64,000 nt of DNA from Isoetes taiwanensis. Lineage: Eukaryota > Streptophyta > Lycopodiopsida > Isoetales > Isoetaceae. Positions 41,633 to 54,583 of the stretch are shown here, piece after piece (position 1 is the stretch's first letter; each line of letters begins with the position of its first letter). The stretch covers positions 16,066,275-16,130,274 of the forward strand of contig JAJEKV010000010.1 of the NCBI GenBank assembly GCA_021234155.1, given 5' to 3'. The translations under genes were made by a program, and so were the position numbers. A model generated the notes under the pieces. It did not search any database, was not told the DNA's origin, and was given only the letters and a program-made list of their open reading frames with translations.

Positions 41633-44280
41633 CTGGTTTAGTAGGCTACAAATTGTTGAATGCTATTGCCATAGCAAGGACTTTTCCAAAAACTCATCTA
41701 TGCCTATGTATAAAAAATTCATGCTCCAAGAAGGCAATCAGACCAACATTTTATTCCAGTAGCTGCATAAGTGATCAAAATGTCCTTTAATTTATCCAAT
41801 GCATAGATGTTATTTGAATGCCAAAGAAGTTGGATTCAAAGAGGAAGCATCTGCGTCCAAAGCTATTCCGCTGTATAGAAACTAGACCCAAAAAAGATTG
41901 AATTAAATTAAACACCTAATTATATACAACCGTTGAATCTATGGTTTGATTTATCTTATCACTGCACTTCATTAAACTAAAACAATATTTTTAGCAAGAC
42001 CTCCATGGAATCATGTGATGCTTATTAGGGCACCCTGCTAAGAAGCTCATGAATTGAACAAGGTGACCCTTATCATGTCGCCCATATTAGCTACTTCATG
42101 GCCGCATTTATTTTGGTCACAAGCTTCACTTACGACCTTGTAGTTAGCAAAGGCTGACAGAAAGCTCAGTTGTTCGCAGACCATAAATAGTTCAATAGCT
42201 TGGTAACCTTTGATTGTGCAAAGAAAAACCATGCTGCTCAGTTTCTACTATTGCATCAATGCGGCATCCTGGACAATCTTTCATTACGAGGCACATCGTT
42301 TGCCCTTCCTATTTCTATATGCAGGGTATGGGATGATAAGCGTAGTCGAGAGATGAGCATCTTGTTCTTTCTCCCAATGTGAAAGACTAAGTATAGCACC
42401 CTGATCTTCCTCCCAATGTGGGAGACTAAGTATAGGACTCAAAGCCATCATCCAAATAGAATCCTTTTTTCATATTCTTTTTTACATCTTTAGAGGGGGT
42501 CCACTCTCCATAACCCTTTTATCACATTCTATCATGCAACTTAAAGTACTGACCATCTGATGTAAATGTAGACCTACAATTTCCTGCTTGCTGAGTAACA
42601 TTTTCATTAGTGACTGTACTGCCATGCTAGCATTTTTGGACATGATCTCATTACTTGCATCTGAACCATTACAGACCAGCTTCAGTTCTTGCATCACCTC
42701 GTTCATAAAAGAACTATGACAAACTCCTGGTCATGCACACATGGAAGCAATTGTAGCTCTGTTGCCAAGTTATCAAAAGGAAACTTGTTTCCAAGAGCAG
42801 GGTTTAGCAAGCTTCCTAAGCCTTCTTTGTTTTTCAGAAATGGACTTGCCCATATTTTCCTGTGCAGGCGCTAGCAGCTGCTTGATCACGTATCCGACTT
42901 GGCATTGCTGGCACATTGCATATGAAAACCATTGACATCCCAATCATAACTGCGCAATTCAACGCATTTTTACAAAAAGCGTATATAGAACATCATCAAT
43001 TCTTATTTGTAGGCATGCACATTCATCATTTCACAGATGCATGCAATTAGCAAACAAAGATTCCCACATGTAATACTACTACTTTAAATTGGTGTATACT
43101 TTTGAAGGGAATATAGTTTGGCATTTGAAACATCAACTCCTAATGTGCCAGTTCTTGCTATGACATTTTCAAGCATGAAGCCTAGAAGCATACGCTTCAT
43201 AAATACCTGGAAAACATAGTTAGAGGGATCGGGCAAAAAGCCAGTGGACCTAAAAATATGAGCAATAGAATAGAATAGAATAGTGAAGAAGAATATGAAT
43301 AGAAGAATAGAATATGAGCAGAGGAGTGAATTTGAATCCAGAATTTAGTCCATTGCTTGAGCTCTCCATGTGTATCCTCCTTGCAAAACCTAGACTCAAC
43401 CAACATGACCGAGAGTATGCATGAATGAATGCATGAGTTATTCCAAAGTTTAGCAATTGAAATGAATAATCTACCTTCGGACTAAGCTCTAGTTCGCCTG
43501 AGGTAGATTTCTAGATCGCTCTACATCCTGTCCAAACACATCTCCTTGAAGTTGTTGAAACAAGCAAGTACAGAATAGACTCAAACCCAACCTTGTGCGC
43601 AATCTTCCTCTCTCTAAAGCTTCATTGTCAATATGCCAGAAGCATGTTGCATAGTTAAAGTACTTGTATCGTCTGTCAGACTGGCTTGACACAAGCATTT
43701 TTTTACCAGGTTCTCATTCATCATGTTCTATCTGCAATTCTCATCTTTCTAATGATGTTGTTGTCTTGGCTTGCATATCTTCTTTGATTGATATAGTGTA
43801 TGCTTGCCTTCATGTCTATAGCTTCAGCAGTACCCTCTTTTAGGTAGCTTTTCAGCACTAATAGATGAACACGCTTCAATCATGTATTATGAATTCATAG
43901 CCAACATTAACAATCATAGCTTGACATAATTTTGCTCAATAAGCCAAGGCAGAAGCAAAAAAGAAAATGTACTAAAAGATACCTCATTGCAAGGCTATTA
44001 GGCAAAATTTATCGGCCAAATAAACTGTATGCTCTATTAACCATCCACTTCTGCCATCATTTGTTTGACATGTTCAGCTTTGTAAGACAACAAAGTGCAC
44101 AACTTTGCAATTTCGATTGGAAGCTCTGTTTGAAAAAAGAGAAAAGTAACAGTCTAAAAGTAAGAGTTTTAGAATGTTCTAGTGTGCAAAACATACAGAG
44201 GAACATGAGCTTACAATGGTCGAGATGGCAGAGATGCATTTACTTTGTTGTTAAAATGCTCAAGATCCTAATCGTCCAGG
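41633..44280. other. No supportable gene
   Basis: AT-rich sequence with an (AATAG)n-like patch near 43265-43310. Short frames show no family resemblance. Confidence 0.4.
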
Positions 44281-44466
44281 GATTTTAATGTACCGGCCAT
44301 GAATTCGACTCATCGAGCAAATTCGACCAAGCATCCCTATTGCGCAGCTTGTTTGCTCTGCCAAGGTAACCGAGCCGTGGAGAAAGAGATCGATTGCCCG
44401 TGAAATTATTAGCTCTGCCGACTCAAATAGCTTCGAATGCGTCCCTTCCCAGCTTTCTTTCATCAT
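44281..44466 (-). other. Exon-like open segment, unrecognised
   Basis: The minus strand reads SKLFESAELIISRAIDLFLH then GSVTLAEQTSCAIGMLGRIC without stops and with a protein-like composition. It lies immediately downstream, on that strand, of a family A repeat. I do not know the family, and splice borders are not convincing. Confidence 0.25.
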
Positions 44467-44529
44467 TGCTTAGGAGGACCAAGCACCGGTTAGCCGGTTT
44501 CCAAAGTGGCTGCACAAAAACAGCCACTA

Positions 44530-44665
44530 CCGCCAGTTTACACTTGATAGCAGGTTTGGAGCAGTCATTGGCATATTCCTAGCATATACTGGCATATACC
44601 TAGGATATACCATAAACCCACATCAACGAGGGCTTGCCCCCCTAGGGGCAACCCAAAAATTAATC
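44530..44665. repeat. Dispersed repeat family A, copy 2
   Basis: Same order of motifs as at 20727-20860: CGCCAGTTTA, ATAGCAGGTTTGGAGCAG, ATATGCC/GGCATAT stretch, then CCCCCTAGGGGCAACCC. Confidence 0.7.
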
Positions 44666-45420
44666 AAATGGTCTATGTTGTTATCTTAACAATTCATTAG
44701 ACAATTGTTACACATTGTTTTTAGCAATTAATCAAAAGGTGTTGTTATCTTAACAATTCATTGGACAATTTTTAGACTCATTATTTTTAGCTTCAGTAAA
44801 GGTGTGCTAAATTGTGGGTGCTTGCTTTTATCTCGCACAATGATTTACAAGCCAAAGAAGCCATGGACAAGGTATGATAGGGTTATTTTACATTTGTCTT
44901 TCTCTGCCAAGATGGTATCTCTTCATACTTGGATGCATATTCTTATTTGAAGTGATAGCAAATATGGAATAATCAAAAAATTCGGTTTGGTACTTTTGCA
45001 TGTGCAATGGTATCATAGTTGGTCCCCAAATATTACCAAACAAACAATGTGATATCTCATTTGTTAGCACCTAAGATTCCATTAGCTTCCAAAGTCAATA
45101 TATAGCATAATAACAGGGGGGTTCCTTTGGATTTTTTATACGTTTTTTCTTAAGGTTTTCCTATGATTTGGATGATGTATTCACATGGATGTACTAAACA
45201 GTATTTCTAGAGTGCACCTATTTCTTAGCCATTGATTTTAAAGAAGAGGGAAAATCTTGTGGGGCTTTTATTGCTTGCATGTCTTTTTAGTATGTTCTAG
45301 ATATTAGGTTTTAACATTAGGCTTGTTTGGCGACTACTGCAGGTCGGTAGATGGATCAAGCTAGATCGGAACATCGGATCAAGCCAGGTCTGTAGGTCGG
45401 AATCCAGGTAGGTTGCCGGA
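44666..45420. other. No supportable gene
   Basis: AT-rich sequence with a repeated GTTGTTATCTTAACAATTCATT (about 44678 and 44740). Confidence 0.45.
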
Positions 45421-46440
45421 TCAGGCACCAGCATCTCTTTTTGTAGGGATTTTTTAATGGATAACGTGATTTCATGGACTGCTCTGGTTTCAGGTCTTGT
45501 GAAGGATGCATGTTTTAAAAAAGCCATAGAATTATTTGAAGAGATGCCTGAATGGAACCTAGTGTCATGGAATACAATTTTAGTAGTACATGTGCAGCAG
45601 GGACAAGTCAAAGAAGCCTTCAACCATTTCAAACAGATGCCTGGCATGATATAACATCTTGGACCACTATGGTTACTGCTTATGTGAAAGGACAGTTCGT
45701 TGAAGCTTTAGCTAAAGGAGGGGAGCTAGTAGAGATCACGTAATTGTTTCAACAGATGCAGTTGGAGCGCATAAAGGCAGACACGACTACCTTCATCAGC
45801 ATTCTTGATGCTTGTGGTAGGGACGCAAACCTGGAGAAAGGCCAGGAGTTTCATAGACTGGTTGTCAATTGTGGATTGGATATGGATGTCCATGTTCAAA
45901 CTACTTATTACACTTATCAGCATGTATGCCAGATCTGGAAGTGTAGAGGATGCTATTAAAATTTTTAAGAACATTCACCAGCATGACTTGGTTTCTTGGA
46001 CAACAATGATTGCGACGTTTGCCCAGCATGGTCATGGCAGCAAAGTGCTGGAATTAATTCAGAGAATGCTGTCGAGAGGGATGTTGTTTGATGATTTCGT
46101 GTATTCTTTGTGCTTTTTGTCATTCTAACATGGTGGATGAAGGTTGTTACTATCTCATAACTATGTGGGAAGATCATGGAATAATTCCAGTACTGAAGCA
46201 CTGCAACTGCATAATTGATCTTCTCATACAGGCTATATGGTTGGATAAAGCACATGCTTTCTTTCAAACATACCTTTTGAACCTAATGTTACATCATGGA
46301 GAACCCTGCTTAGAAAGTGCAGAATTCATGTTCATCTAGAGCGTGCAGCATGTGTTGCAGAGTTTGTCTCTCAATTACATCCAGGCAATGCTTCTCCATA
46401 TGTAGTGCCAACAAATCTTTATGCATCTGGTACGGAGTTA
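45421..46440 (+). pseudogene. PLS-class PPR gene, frameshifted
   Basis: Successive motifs are VISWTALVSGLVKDACFKKA, LVSWNTILVVHVQQGQVKEA, SWTTMVTAYVKGQFVEAL, then TTFISILDACGRDANLEKGQ, ITLISMYARSGSVEDAIKIF, DLVSWTTMIATFAQHGHGSK and an E-type end with LERAACVAEFVSQLHPGNAS. This is the alternating P-L-S pattern of plant organelle RNA-editing PPR proteins. At least four frame changes and stops (near 45650, 45740, 45890 and 46120) break it. No start or targeting peptide is visible, so it is a partial pseudogene. Confidence 0.85.
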
Positions 46441-47249
46441 TGTGATGCAATGCTTCTCCATATCTATTGCTAGCAAATCTTTATGCATCTCGGTTATGTG
46501 ATGGTACAAGGCCATCTATCAACTTAGTATGCAATGTAAAATCTGGTGAAGCTATTGCATTGCTTGCCTTTTTTGTGCTTCATATTCCAATGGTTGGTAA
46601 TGTTTACTTTGCATACTTATTATGGTAGTGTAGTATGTAATAAGATTTAACATTCTTCAAAAGCATTTTGAATATATCTATTTTGGGAGTATATATTCAT
46701 GTGGTACTTTATGTTGCAATCTTACACACTTGCAAAGATATGCCATACAAATATATGCCCCTACTAGTACACGACAATGCCAGGCACCCTACTAGTACAT
46801 GACAATGCCAGGCACCCGTTTTGCATTTTTGTACCCTTTTTTTCATTGATGTACTTTAACTACTTCTAAAGGTATGGATGTCCCAAAATATTTACTTAAT
46901 CTTTTCTTCATTTTGATTGGAGCCTATGCCAGCATATAGTCAACAATTCAAGTTTTGTGACAGCTAGAACATCAGGCAAGAAGGTAAATGTTGACATATT
47001 ATCTAGACCTGTTTGTGTGCAAATGGTTATGACAAGGCAGTAGAGATTTTGTTTATTGTTTATGAAGATGTCTCAAAAATATTCATTTAATCTTTTCTTC
47101 ATTTTCGTGCAGAGGAAGCATGACCTATACCAACATATAGTCAGCAATTCAAGTTTTATGACACCATGAACAATGGGATCGGGCGAGAAGGCAAACTCCA
47201 TGATGTCACATGTCTACAGCTAATATTCGGCATCGCCGGACACACATTT
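46441..47249. other. No supportable gene
   Basis: AT-rich, with duplicated short text such as CTACTAGTACA(C/T)GACAATGCCAGGCACCC (about 46762 and 46790) and CATATAGTCA(A/G)CAATTCAAGTTTT (46933 and 47136). Confidence 0.5.
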
Positions 47250-47570
47250 CTAGTATTCTCTACTTTTCTACTACATTAAGTAAACCTGTATGCATGTCAA
47301 CAGTTCAAATATTATGCTACATTGGCTGAGACACGTCCTGTCCGCGTTTTAACAATTCAAATAATGTATTGTTGGAAAACATTTTAAGCTCCTGTATGCA
47401 ATTTAACAGTTAAAATATATTATTCATAGAAAACAAGGTTAGCTTATATATATATTTGATGATAGTGGAATATGATAAAGACTAAGCTTTATGAATTTAT
47501 AGTAACATATTTGATGATACTAAAAAATAAAAAAGGCTGCACTTTATGAATTTATAGTAACATCTATGCA
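47250..47570 (+). repeat. Dispersed repeat family B, copy 1
   Basis: About 320 bp matching, in reverse complement, 63270-63590. Both contain TTTATGAATTTATAGTAACAT twice. Neither codes for a recognisable protein. The class is unknown. Confidence 0.8.
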
Positions 47571-48376
47571 CGAATATCAAGAAAACGAACATCTTCAAGA
47601 ACAGGGATACAACTATATCGATGAGGGTGAAATAAAGGAACAATACCCTTATGACAAGGATTACTAATTCCGCGATACTCCAGCGTGGCCTCCCATTGGG
47701 GTTTAACCCGTTCTTCGACACCCCATTTCCACCAATAGCCAAACATTATACATAATATTATGAAGACCCATATTATAAACTTCTGCGATTTTTGTTTCGT
47801 ATTTGGGAATCAGTGGTTGGGACTATGATTTTGGTGTCGTATTGTATAAAAAAGGGTATATTTTGGCATGTTTGAGCAGCTTGTTTGCATTTAGTGGTCT
47901 AGTTTCTAATTTTAATCTGTTTCCAAGTCTATTGTGGGCTATTTTTCATGCTAAATTGTAGGGCATGGAGAGCGTTTCACGCCACTTGCTTTTTGGAGGC
48001 TGGGCTCTCTGTTTTTGCAGGTTAGGCGCAGGCGTCGTTGAAGCCAAGAAACGACCTGCTGCTTTGTTGCTTTGCATCTTATTATGAAGGCGCAAAGGAG
48101 CGCAGAGCAGAAGCAGGGGCAGGGGCGACCTTAAGGCAGCGCAGAGCAGGAGCAGGGCAAGGGCATGTGGGCTGTGTTTCTGTCTTGGAGCTCCGGTGGT
48201 TCTTGCCCTGGGTTGTTTCTGGAGGTGAAGAGGCTGCGTTTGAAGACACCGTGCTGTTGCATGCCGATGGAATCGGGAAGGGGAGTTCTGCGCCAGCACC
48301 AAACAAGTCTTCCGGAATGGTGCCTGCCATGTTTGCTTTGGATTCGTATGGTGCAGTTGTGTAGAAAACTCCTGAA
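47571..48376. other. No supportable gene
   Basis: Frames here are short or are GC-rich overlaps on opposite strands without family resemblance. Confidence 0.4.
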
Positions 48377-48495
48377 TGTCTGCCATTTGGTTTTTGGGTT
48401 CGCTGTGCCATTTGGTTTTGGTCTGCCATTTAGTTTTTGGGTTCGCGGTGCCATTTGGTTTTGGGTTCGCTGCTCTTGACGTCTCTGCCATTTCT
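48377..48495. repeat. Short degenerate tandem repeats
   Basis: TGCCATTTGGTTTTGGGTTCGC and close variants recur about five times over 120 bp. They generate repetitive frames in both directions that should not be annotated as genes. Confidence 0.7.
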
Positions 48496-48499
48496 CTTT

Positions 48500-49325
48500 T
48501 GTTCCCATATAAGTGGGAAACTCGAACATTGCAATCTTGTGGATATGGGTTTTGGGTTTGCCTTTGTTGTCGCCTTCAGTTATTGATGGCTTATCTGCCA
48601 TCTCTGTTCTGTTCGTGTGTGAGTGCTGGATATTAGCTGCAAAGGTTTTGAGTGTAATAAATGGTGGGTGGTCATGTGCTAAGTTAAAATTACATGTTTT
48701 GATGTTTAAAATCCACCTTAGGAAGTGGCGCAGGATTTTTCGGGGAAAAAGATATTAGCCGTTGATTTGGCATCGTGGCCAGGATATGCTGAAGATCAAT
48801 GACGCATATTTAATCCTACAACAAAACCCATAATACTTGTAAAAAACAATGACAAATAACACGATAACCTTCTTACTCGCCATAAATAAAATTGGTCTTC
48901 TTAGCTTATTCTTATTCGCTTATGGTCTTCAGCTTATGGCTTTGGCATTCTTATAGTTACCTGAGGTTTTGTTCATACAACCCTAAACAACTCGTTTATA
49001 CAACTATTGAATGCAAATATGGCCGTGGCGCTGTGGTGATTGAATGCAAATATGGCCGTGGAAAGTCCCGGTTTAGAAAACTTGAAAAAGGTTGGCTTTT
49101 TATTTCTCTATTTTGTCTTGTTGTCGGATCTATACACTTCAACTTTGTCATAGAGCTTAGATTTGGAGCAGCTGTTAGCCTAAGGTTTCGCCAGGTGCAT
49201 AACTCAGCATTGCAGCTAAGGTAAATATTTTTCACAGCTTGCTGCATATGCACAACAAGGACTGAGTCATGAGGCTCCTTCAGAAAATGCATGATGACGC
49301 ATTGAAGCCAAACAAGGCCACTAAG
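48500..49325. other. No supportable gene
   Basis: A tandem GAATGCAAATATGGCCGTGG occurs at 49010 and 49041. Nothing else was recognised. Confidence 0.45.
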
Positions 49326-49830
49326 TTATCGTGAGTGTTCTACATGCCTGTATTTTTAGCAGTATTCTACACAACAAACTGATTGACATGTATTTGAAAT
49401 GTGGGAGCATAGAAGATGCTTTGAAAGTATTAAAAACAATGGCCATGAAGGACATGATATTTTGGAATGCAATGACTCGCAGGATACTCCCAGCACAATT
49501 ATGGCATAGAGGCACTTCATCTGTTTGACCAGGTATATAATAAAAGTATAAATCCAGATGGATTCATCTACAGCTCTGTACTCAATGCATGTAGCAAATT
49601 GGGAGCCCTTGAAAAAGGCAAACAAATTCATGCTTCTGCTATGATATGACAGCTCGTTGTGCATCAGATTACTTTGTGTCAAATATGTTGATCAATATGT
49701 ATGCCAAGTGTGGAAATATGAAAGCTTCAGAAGTAGTGTTCAATGGCATATCTACACGTGATGAAATTTCTTGGAACAGTCTGACTGGAATATGTGTTGT
49801 TTCGGGATCACAAGACAAAGGCATTTAAAC
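49326..49830 (+). pseudogene. PPR gene fragment, frameshifted
   Basis: Motifs are LIDMYLKCGSIEDALKVLKT, DMIFWNAMT, then in another frame EALHLFDQVYNKSINPDGFI and YSSVLNACSKLGALEKGKQI, then SNMLINMYAKCGNMKASEVV. This is a PLS-class PPR tract of about four repeats with at least two frame changes. It runs into the duplicated segment that starts at 49800, whose other copy at 34891 also has PPR text, so both derive from the 3' part of related PPR genes. Confidence 0.85.
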
Positions 49831-50536
49831 TATTCTTTGAAATACGCACATGATGCTGGAGGCAAAGAGATGTTGGCATGCTTTTATTAACAGGTCACGT
49901 TTGAAATGAATGAACAGCTCCCAACATAGGCTCTAACCTCAGGATCATGCAAGCGTTTGACAGTAAAAGATCCAAGGCTACTATGAACATAATCAAGTTT
50001 TTGCAGAATCTGTTTATCTGCAAAATCCTTACCTTATCCTCCTCTTTTTCTGTGTAACTAGCAAATACACCAAAGCAGATTGATCATATGCAAGCCTCTA
50101 TTCTATTATCTATTACAGATTTTAAACCTCACAATAAGATCCTTTCGAGACAGTTTAAGAAATGTTCACTTGAATTCCAAAAGTGGGTACTTAAAAAAAA
50201 CCACAATGATAATGTCTTACTACAGATTTTATCAGGAAAAGGAACCCCAAATCCAGAATTTGAGAAGCAGAAGCCAGAGATCAAAGAATCCGGACCCATC
50301 CCTAGCTACCAGGAAAGAAGCCAAAAAATGGACTGCTCAATTTGAGGAAGAAACAGCCTGAACTAAGAGGATCAACTAGGAACCCGTTTAGTTTAGGTGC
50401 TTCAAGCTTGGCTTAAATTGATCAAGAACCCTTCGTCTGAATTTCTCAACAAGGCATTCACACTTGGTTCTGCTATTTTTCTTTTCTAGTTTTCAAAGCA
50501 CAAACTACAACGGCGATAGATGAAACGCCAATGATG
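49800..50536 (+). repeat. Duplicated PPR-gene 3' segment, copy 2
   Basis: Paralogue of 34891-35866, lacking the SINE and the 73-bp duplication found there. It has its own small indels near 50060-50100. Confidence 0.85.
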
Positions 50537-51998
50537 ACTATGGAAGTTTTTTATTATGATGGAAGGTAAACTCTTGCACTCAATTTGAAGGGTATAGCTC
50601 AAGTTCTTCATTTACCCACATGGTTGTAGGGCCTCAGAGAATGCAAAACTATTCCGTCAAGCTATAAAGACCAAAAGTGAAACAAATGCGAACAATTATC
50701 GGGAAAGTCTATTCAAATTATTTGACTTTATGTGATGCAGGATTTGAAGCATTTTGTTTCAGTCCCCAACCCAATATGCCATTTAATACTTCCCGTATCA
50801 AATTGATCGATGGCAACCTACCTATAATATATGAAAGTTTTTTATTATGGTGGAAGGTAATCTCTTGCACTCAATCTGAAGGGTTCCAGTTGAAGGTATG
50901 AATTGCAAGGCAAAGAAGAGTTCATCACGCACCAGGCTGAAAGCATACAGGCATCCACCTCTAGAGCATACCAAAGCCTGAAAGCCAACAGAAAACAAAA
51001 ATGCAACAGAAAGCTCCAAATAGATTAGAAAGAGTCATCTACCATATCTGATGAAAAGTTGGCACGCCAAAATGTAGATTTCCTAGACTATATATAGCTT
51101 AGAAAACATAACCAGCTAGCTAATCTATATAAATGTTATCATCAATACCTGCACTATCTGCCATATTGTACCTCTGGTTGACTCTGATAAAGCAGACAAT
51201 AATCATCTCCTTCTACTACGTGGTGTGGTGCAGGACATGTACAACATGTATTCTATTATAATTAGGGTGTTGACAGGGATAGAAGAATCTGGTTTGTAAA
51301 TATAATCCGACTTATGCAGCCGCATTGCCTGACTACCAAGAGAATTGAAATATTCAAAGGGCACAACTAAATTTGGCATATCTTATAGGCACATCTATGA
51401 TTTGACAGGAGTGTTCATATTCAGCTCAGAAGCAGGAATAGAATGTAAACTATTACCTGATGGCTGGAAACACTAGAAATGCAAACGCCAGCAAATATAG
51501 GAGAATCCACCATAGCCTGCAGCATTATACATTTGTTAATAGCATGTCAAATACAATCTAGACCAACATTTATAGCCTGATATTGTTGGGCTTCTTTCTA
51601 ACTGTGAGGGAAACCTTCTCTTTTTTTGGAGAGAAATCAACAAACAAGGCCTTAGCTAACATTCTAATCAGTTTGAGAAATACTTTCAAAGGCTACTTCC
51701 TATGGTCGTGGTTGTAAGCTTGAATGTGCTTTGAGCAAAATGAAGAAATGGGTAAATAAGATGCATGTTGTCTAAGCAGCTGGAAAAGCTTTTGCAGTAG
51801 TGAATTCTACCATCGTGTTGTCATAATGATTGTCCATATATCGACAATCAATGTATACGCCAGTCACATTGGACAGTTTCTGACTTAGCCATAAATGAAC
51901 GAAGTTATAAATATTATTTGCAGAAAGGGGCCATGAAAGGGGATACAATTTTATGTTTCACATATATGTGAAATGTGACACTAGAAAAGTAATTACAC
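50537..51998. other. No supportable gene
   Basis: AT-rich. The text GAAAGTTTTTTATTATG(A/G)TGGAAGGTAA occurs at 50545 and 50833. Confidence 0.45.
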
Positions 51999-52012
51999 TA
52001 TCTAAAGTTGAT

Positions 52013-52320
52013 ATGGGATGGGTGACCTCCCGGGAAGTCCCGGTGCTGCACCCAACCACCACACTTAGGTAGGGCGAAGCCTTCTGGGGCGCGTGCCGTG
52101 ATATGACTAAAACGGGAGAGACACCTGTCGCACCATTCTCTGTCCATTCCACTCTGATCCTCGCGAGGGCGCGTTCAGAGGCATGGTGTACCACTAACGT
52201 GGATGGCTCCTCGCTTGTCCCGACCCGGATGGGTGAGGACACACCGAAAGGACGTATGTCTATAAGGTGGGGGAGTAAGATCATATCCAGAAGAAAACTG
52301 CGGCTATACATATACATATA
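52013..52320 (+). mobile_element. 5S rRNA-derived retroposon with 14-bp target duplication
   Basis: The first 41 bases (GGATGGGTGACCTCCCGGGA, then AGTCCCGGTGCTGCACCC) match the 3' third of plant 5S rRNA, including the box C promoter part. About 200 bp of GC-rich non-5S sequence follows, and the end is a TATACATATACATATA tail. TATCTAAAGTTGAT stands at 51999-52012 and again at 52321-52334. The long duplication and simple tail indicate LINE-type target-primed retroposition. The 5S 5' half is missing, so this copy is 5'-truncated or the family starts there. Confidence 0.75.
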
Positions 52321-52334
52321 TATCTAAAGTTGAT

Positions 52335-53360
52335 TTGTATTTCAAGGCTTCTGCACTCCATCAAAAGTTTTGGAACAGTACCTGCCATGCAAGGGAACCA
52401 TCTTCTGTAAGTGCAATGACGTGGCCACCAACAGATGGAATAATGACTGAAAAAATGGACAAAAAATCATTAGCTTGGCCAGTATACAATATTAATCCTT
52501 TTTGAAGCACCAGATCTTTAAAAATGATCTAGTACAAGCTCATAAGCGCATCATATAAGAAACCTGATAAATGACTTTCATAATCCATACCCCGTCGTGT
52601 GCAAGGATCAGCTGCGGGCGATCCAAATACAGGCCCATCACAATCATATTTCCATGCCAGTTTAGGCAAGGGCTGATAAGAATAGGCATGTCACTCAACA
52701 GATAAAGTACATGCAATGTTACAGTAAACTCTTAAAAGTTCAGATTAATAGTAAAAAGGTAAACAATACAAGAAACTATCAAAAATACAATGGCAATTTG
52801 CAGTTTTTCTTTATCTTATCTTATCTTTATTCATAGGTGTTTAAATCAAGCATTTGAATGAAATGTGATGTAATATTTTGGAAGGGGTAGACTCTGCGCA
52901 GCAGTGTCATCGAAAACATTTATGCAGCATTTTACCCTCTATGAGGTCAACTCTCCAAACAAATTTGGTTTCCCACGTTTGATGGTGTCCAAACATTGGA
53001 GGATGCAGCCAGCTATTCTGTGCAAGAAATCGAATGCTACTGGTGCCACGACAACATGGGGCGTGCTTTTATGCTAACTGATGTCTGTACGGAAGCTCTA
53101 GATCAACGTTAGTGGGGCAACCCAGTGTGAAACTTTATCAAACCAAATTTCTTTTATGCCTTTACCAGCCCTCAAATTTGTGGAACCATGGATGCCTTTG
53201 ATGGAGTTCCCTAATTAAAAGATAATATATTAGTAGCAAACTACAAGGATTTAATGCTTTTGAAATGGACCACAAAGTTCCGAATCACTAAAAATGCCTT
53301 CTGGCAATCTTTAATTTAGAAGTGGTGAGGTTGGAACAAATAATCCTAAGATGGAGCGCA
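52335..53360. other. No supportable gene
   Basis: AT-rich; nothing recognised. Confidence 0.45.
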
Positions 53361-53367
53361 ATATGAT

Positions 53368-54020
53368 ATGGATCATATGGATGTACATAAATGCCTGAAA
53401 TTGGACAAAAACAGTCAGGAATTTGACAGAATAATTTGGAGGGACTCAGTTACTTTGAATTTAATTATTTCTGATACTGCAAAGTTTAGAAATGGAAAGG
53501 AAGTCTTTAAGGCTTTCTGGAGAATGCATGAAGATGGTATCAGGTTAAGCCATGTAATCTTCACTATTATTGCTAGTGCATGCGCTTAAATGTTTGCTAT
53601 GGAGCATGCTAAAATGTGCTAAATGTTTGCTATATACACTCAGATGCTGAGAGCTGAACAAATTTTAAATTGTGTCTAGGAAATACTATGTATGCTACAT
53701 ATAGGAGTTTGAAATAATCTCTATTGGAATTCAGCAATATGCCTGCCCATGATATCACATTTGTCCAACTTGGAGATGCTACTGGGGCCTTATAACTCTT
53801 CCAGCAAGACCCATCAAGCATCGGCGAGGAATATAGTTGTTTGGAATGTGATTATTCCAGCAATTTGAACATAATTGTTCAAAGGAACTGCATTTTCAAA
53901 TTGTATGAAACATCCTCATCTAATCAGGTGCAAGAAATTGCTGCAAATAATCGTTAAAGCTTATGTGGTATCTAAGTGTTTCTAAAAAGGCCTGGCTTTT
54001 CATTCACTCAAATCCTTATG
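53368..54020 (+). pseudogene. PPR gene relic
   Basis: Reads RDSVTLNLIISDTAKFRNGK, EVFKAFWRMHEDGIRLSHVI, FTIIASACA, which follows the L/S PPR pattern. Later blocks in other frames read PAHDITFVQLGDATGALQLF and VVWNVIIPAI. Many stops. It is a more decayed copy than those at 45.4 and 49.3 kb. Confidence 0.65.
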
Positions 54021-54208
54021 AATTCTATCTGCTTAGACATAGACTGCTTAATTGCATACCTAGCATTTTGCTTAACTACATACGTAGCATTTTGTGAAAT
54101 CATCTATTTCTATATGGCACCGCATCACAATAAGATGCAATCCACGATGCAGTTGACACAAGAAAGAATAGCTCATCTATGATGCTAGAATTAAACCGCG
54201 CTGCATAT

Positions 54209-54265
54209 CTTAAAAAAAAAAAAAAAAACAGAATCTTAAGTTCCTAAGTTTTTTTTTTTTTTTTA
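54209..54265. repeat. Poly(A) and poly(T) runs facing each other
   Basis: An A run near 54212-54229 is followed by a T run near 54250-54264. This may be the junction of two old retroposon tails. Confidence 0.5.
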
Positions 54266-54583
54266 AATTAAATGTACTTTGTGTGGCCATATGAGGAAAG
54301 CTTTCTGAGGCAACATTTCGTATTGAATATACTTTGTGAAGCAGAAGGTAATAAAAAGGTCCGTATGATGTTTACTATTTTGAAGCATTTGGGACTAGGA
54401 GATTGATTAAATCAGCCATATTTCTTTAGAGCTATGGCTTTGCCAAACCTTAGGTAAGAATCGAAAAATGAAATAATTTAAAACAAAGGAAATGACTACA
54501 TACATTTTTACTAACATCAAAGAGTAAAAGATCTTTTTAGGGCTGAACTTCTTCCATATGGAATCGCATCATAGAAACGAAGG

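Noticed and set aside
47946-48601. Overlapping repetitive frames on both strands
   Set aside because: They come from short tandem repeats and show no domain; three frames are open at once.
52006-52053. Functional 5S rRNA gene or Cassandra TRIM
   Set aside because: Only the 3' third of 5S is present, there are no LTR termini, and the 14-bp duplication is too long for LTR integration.
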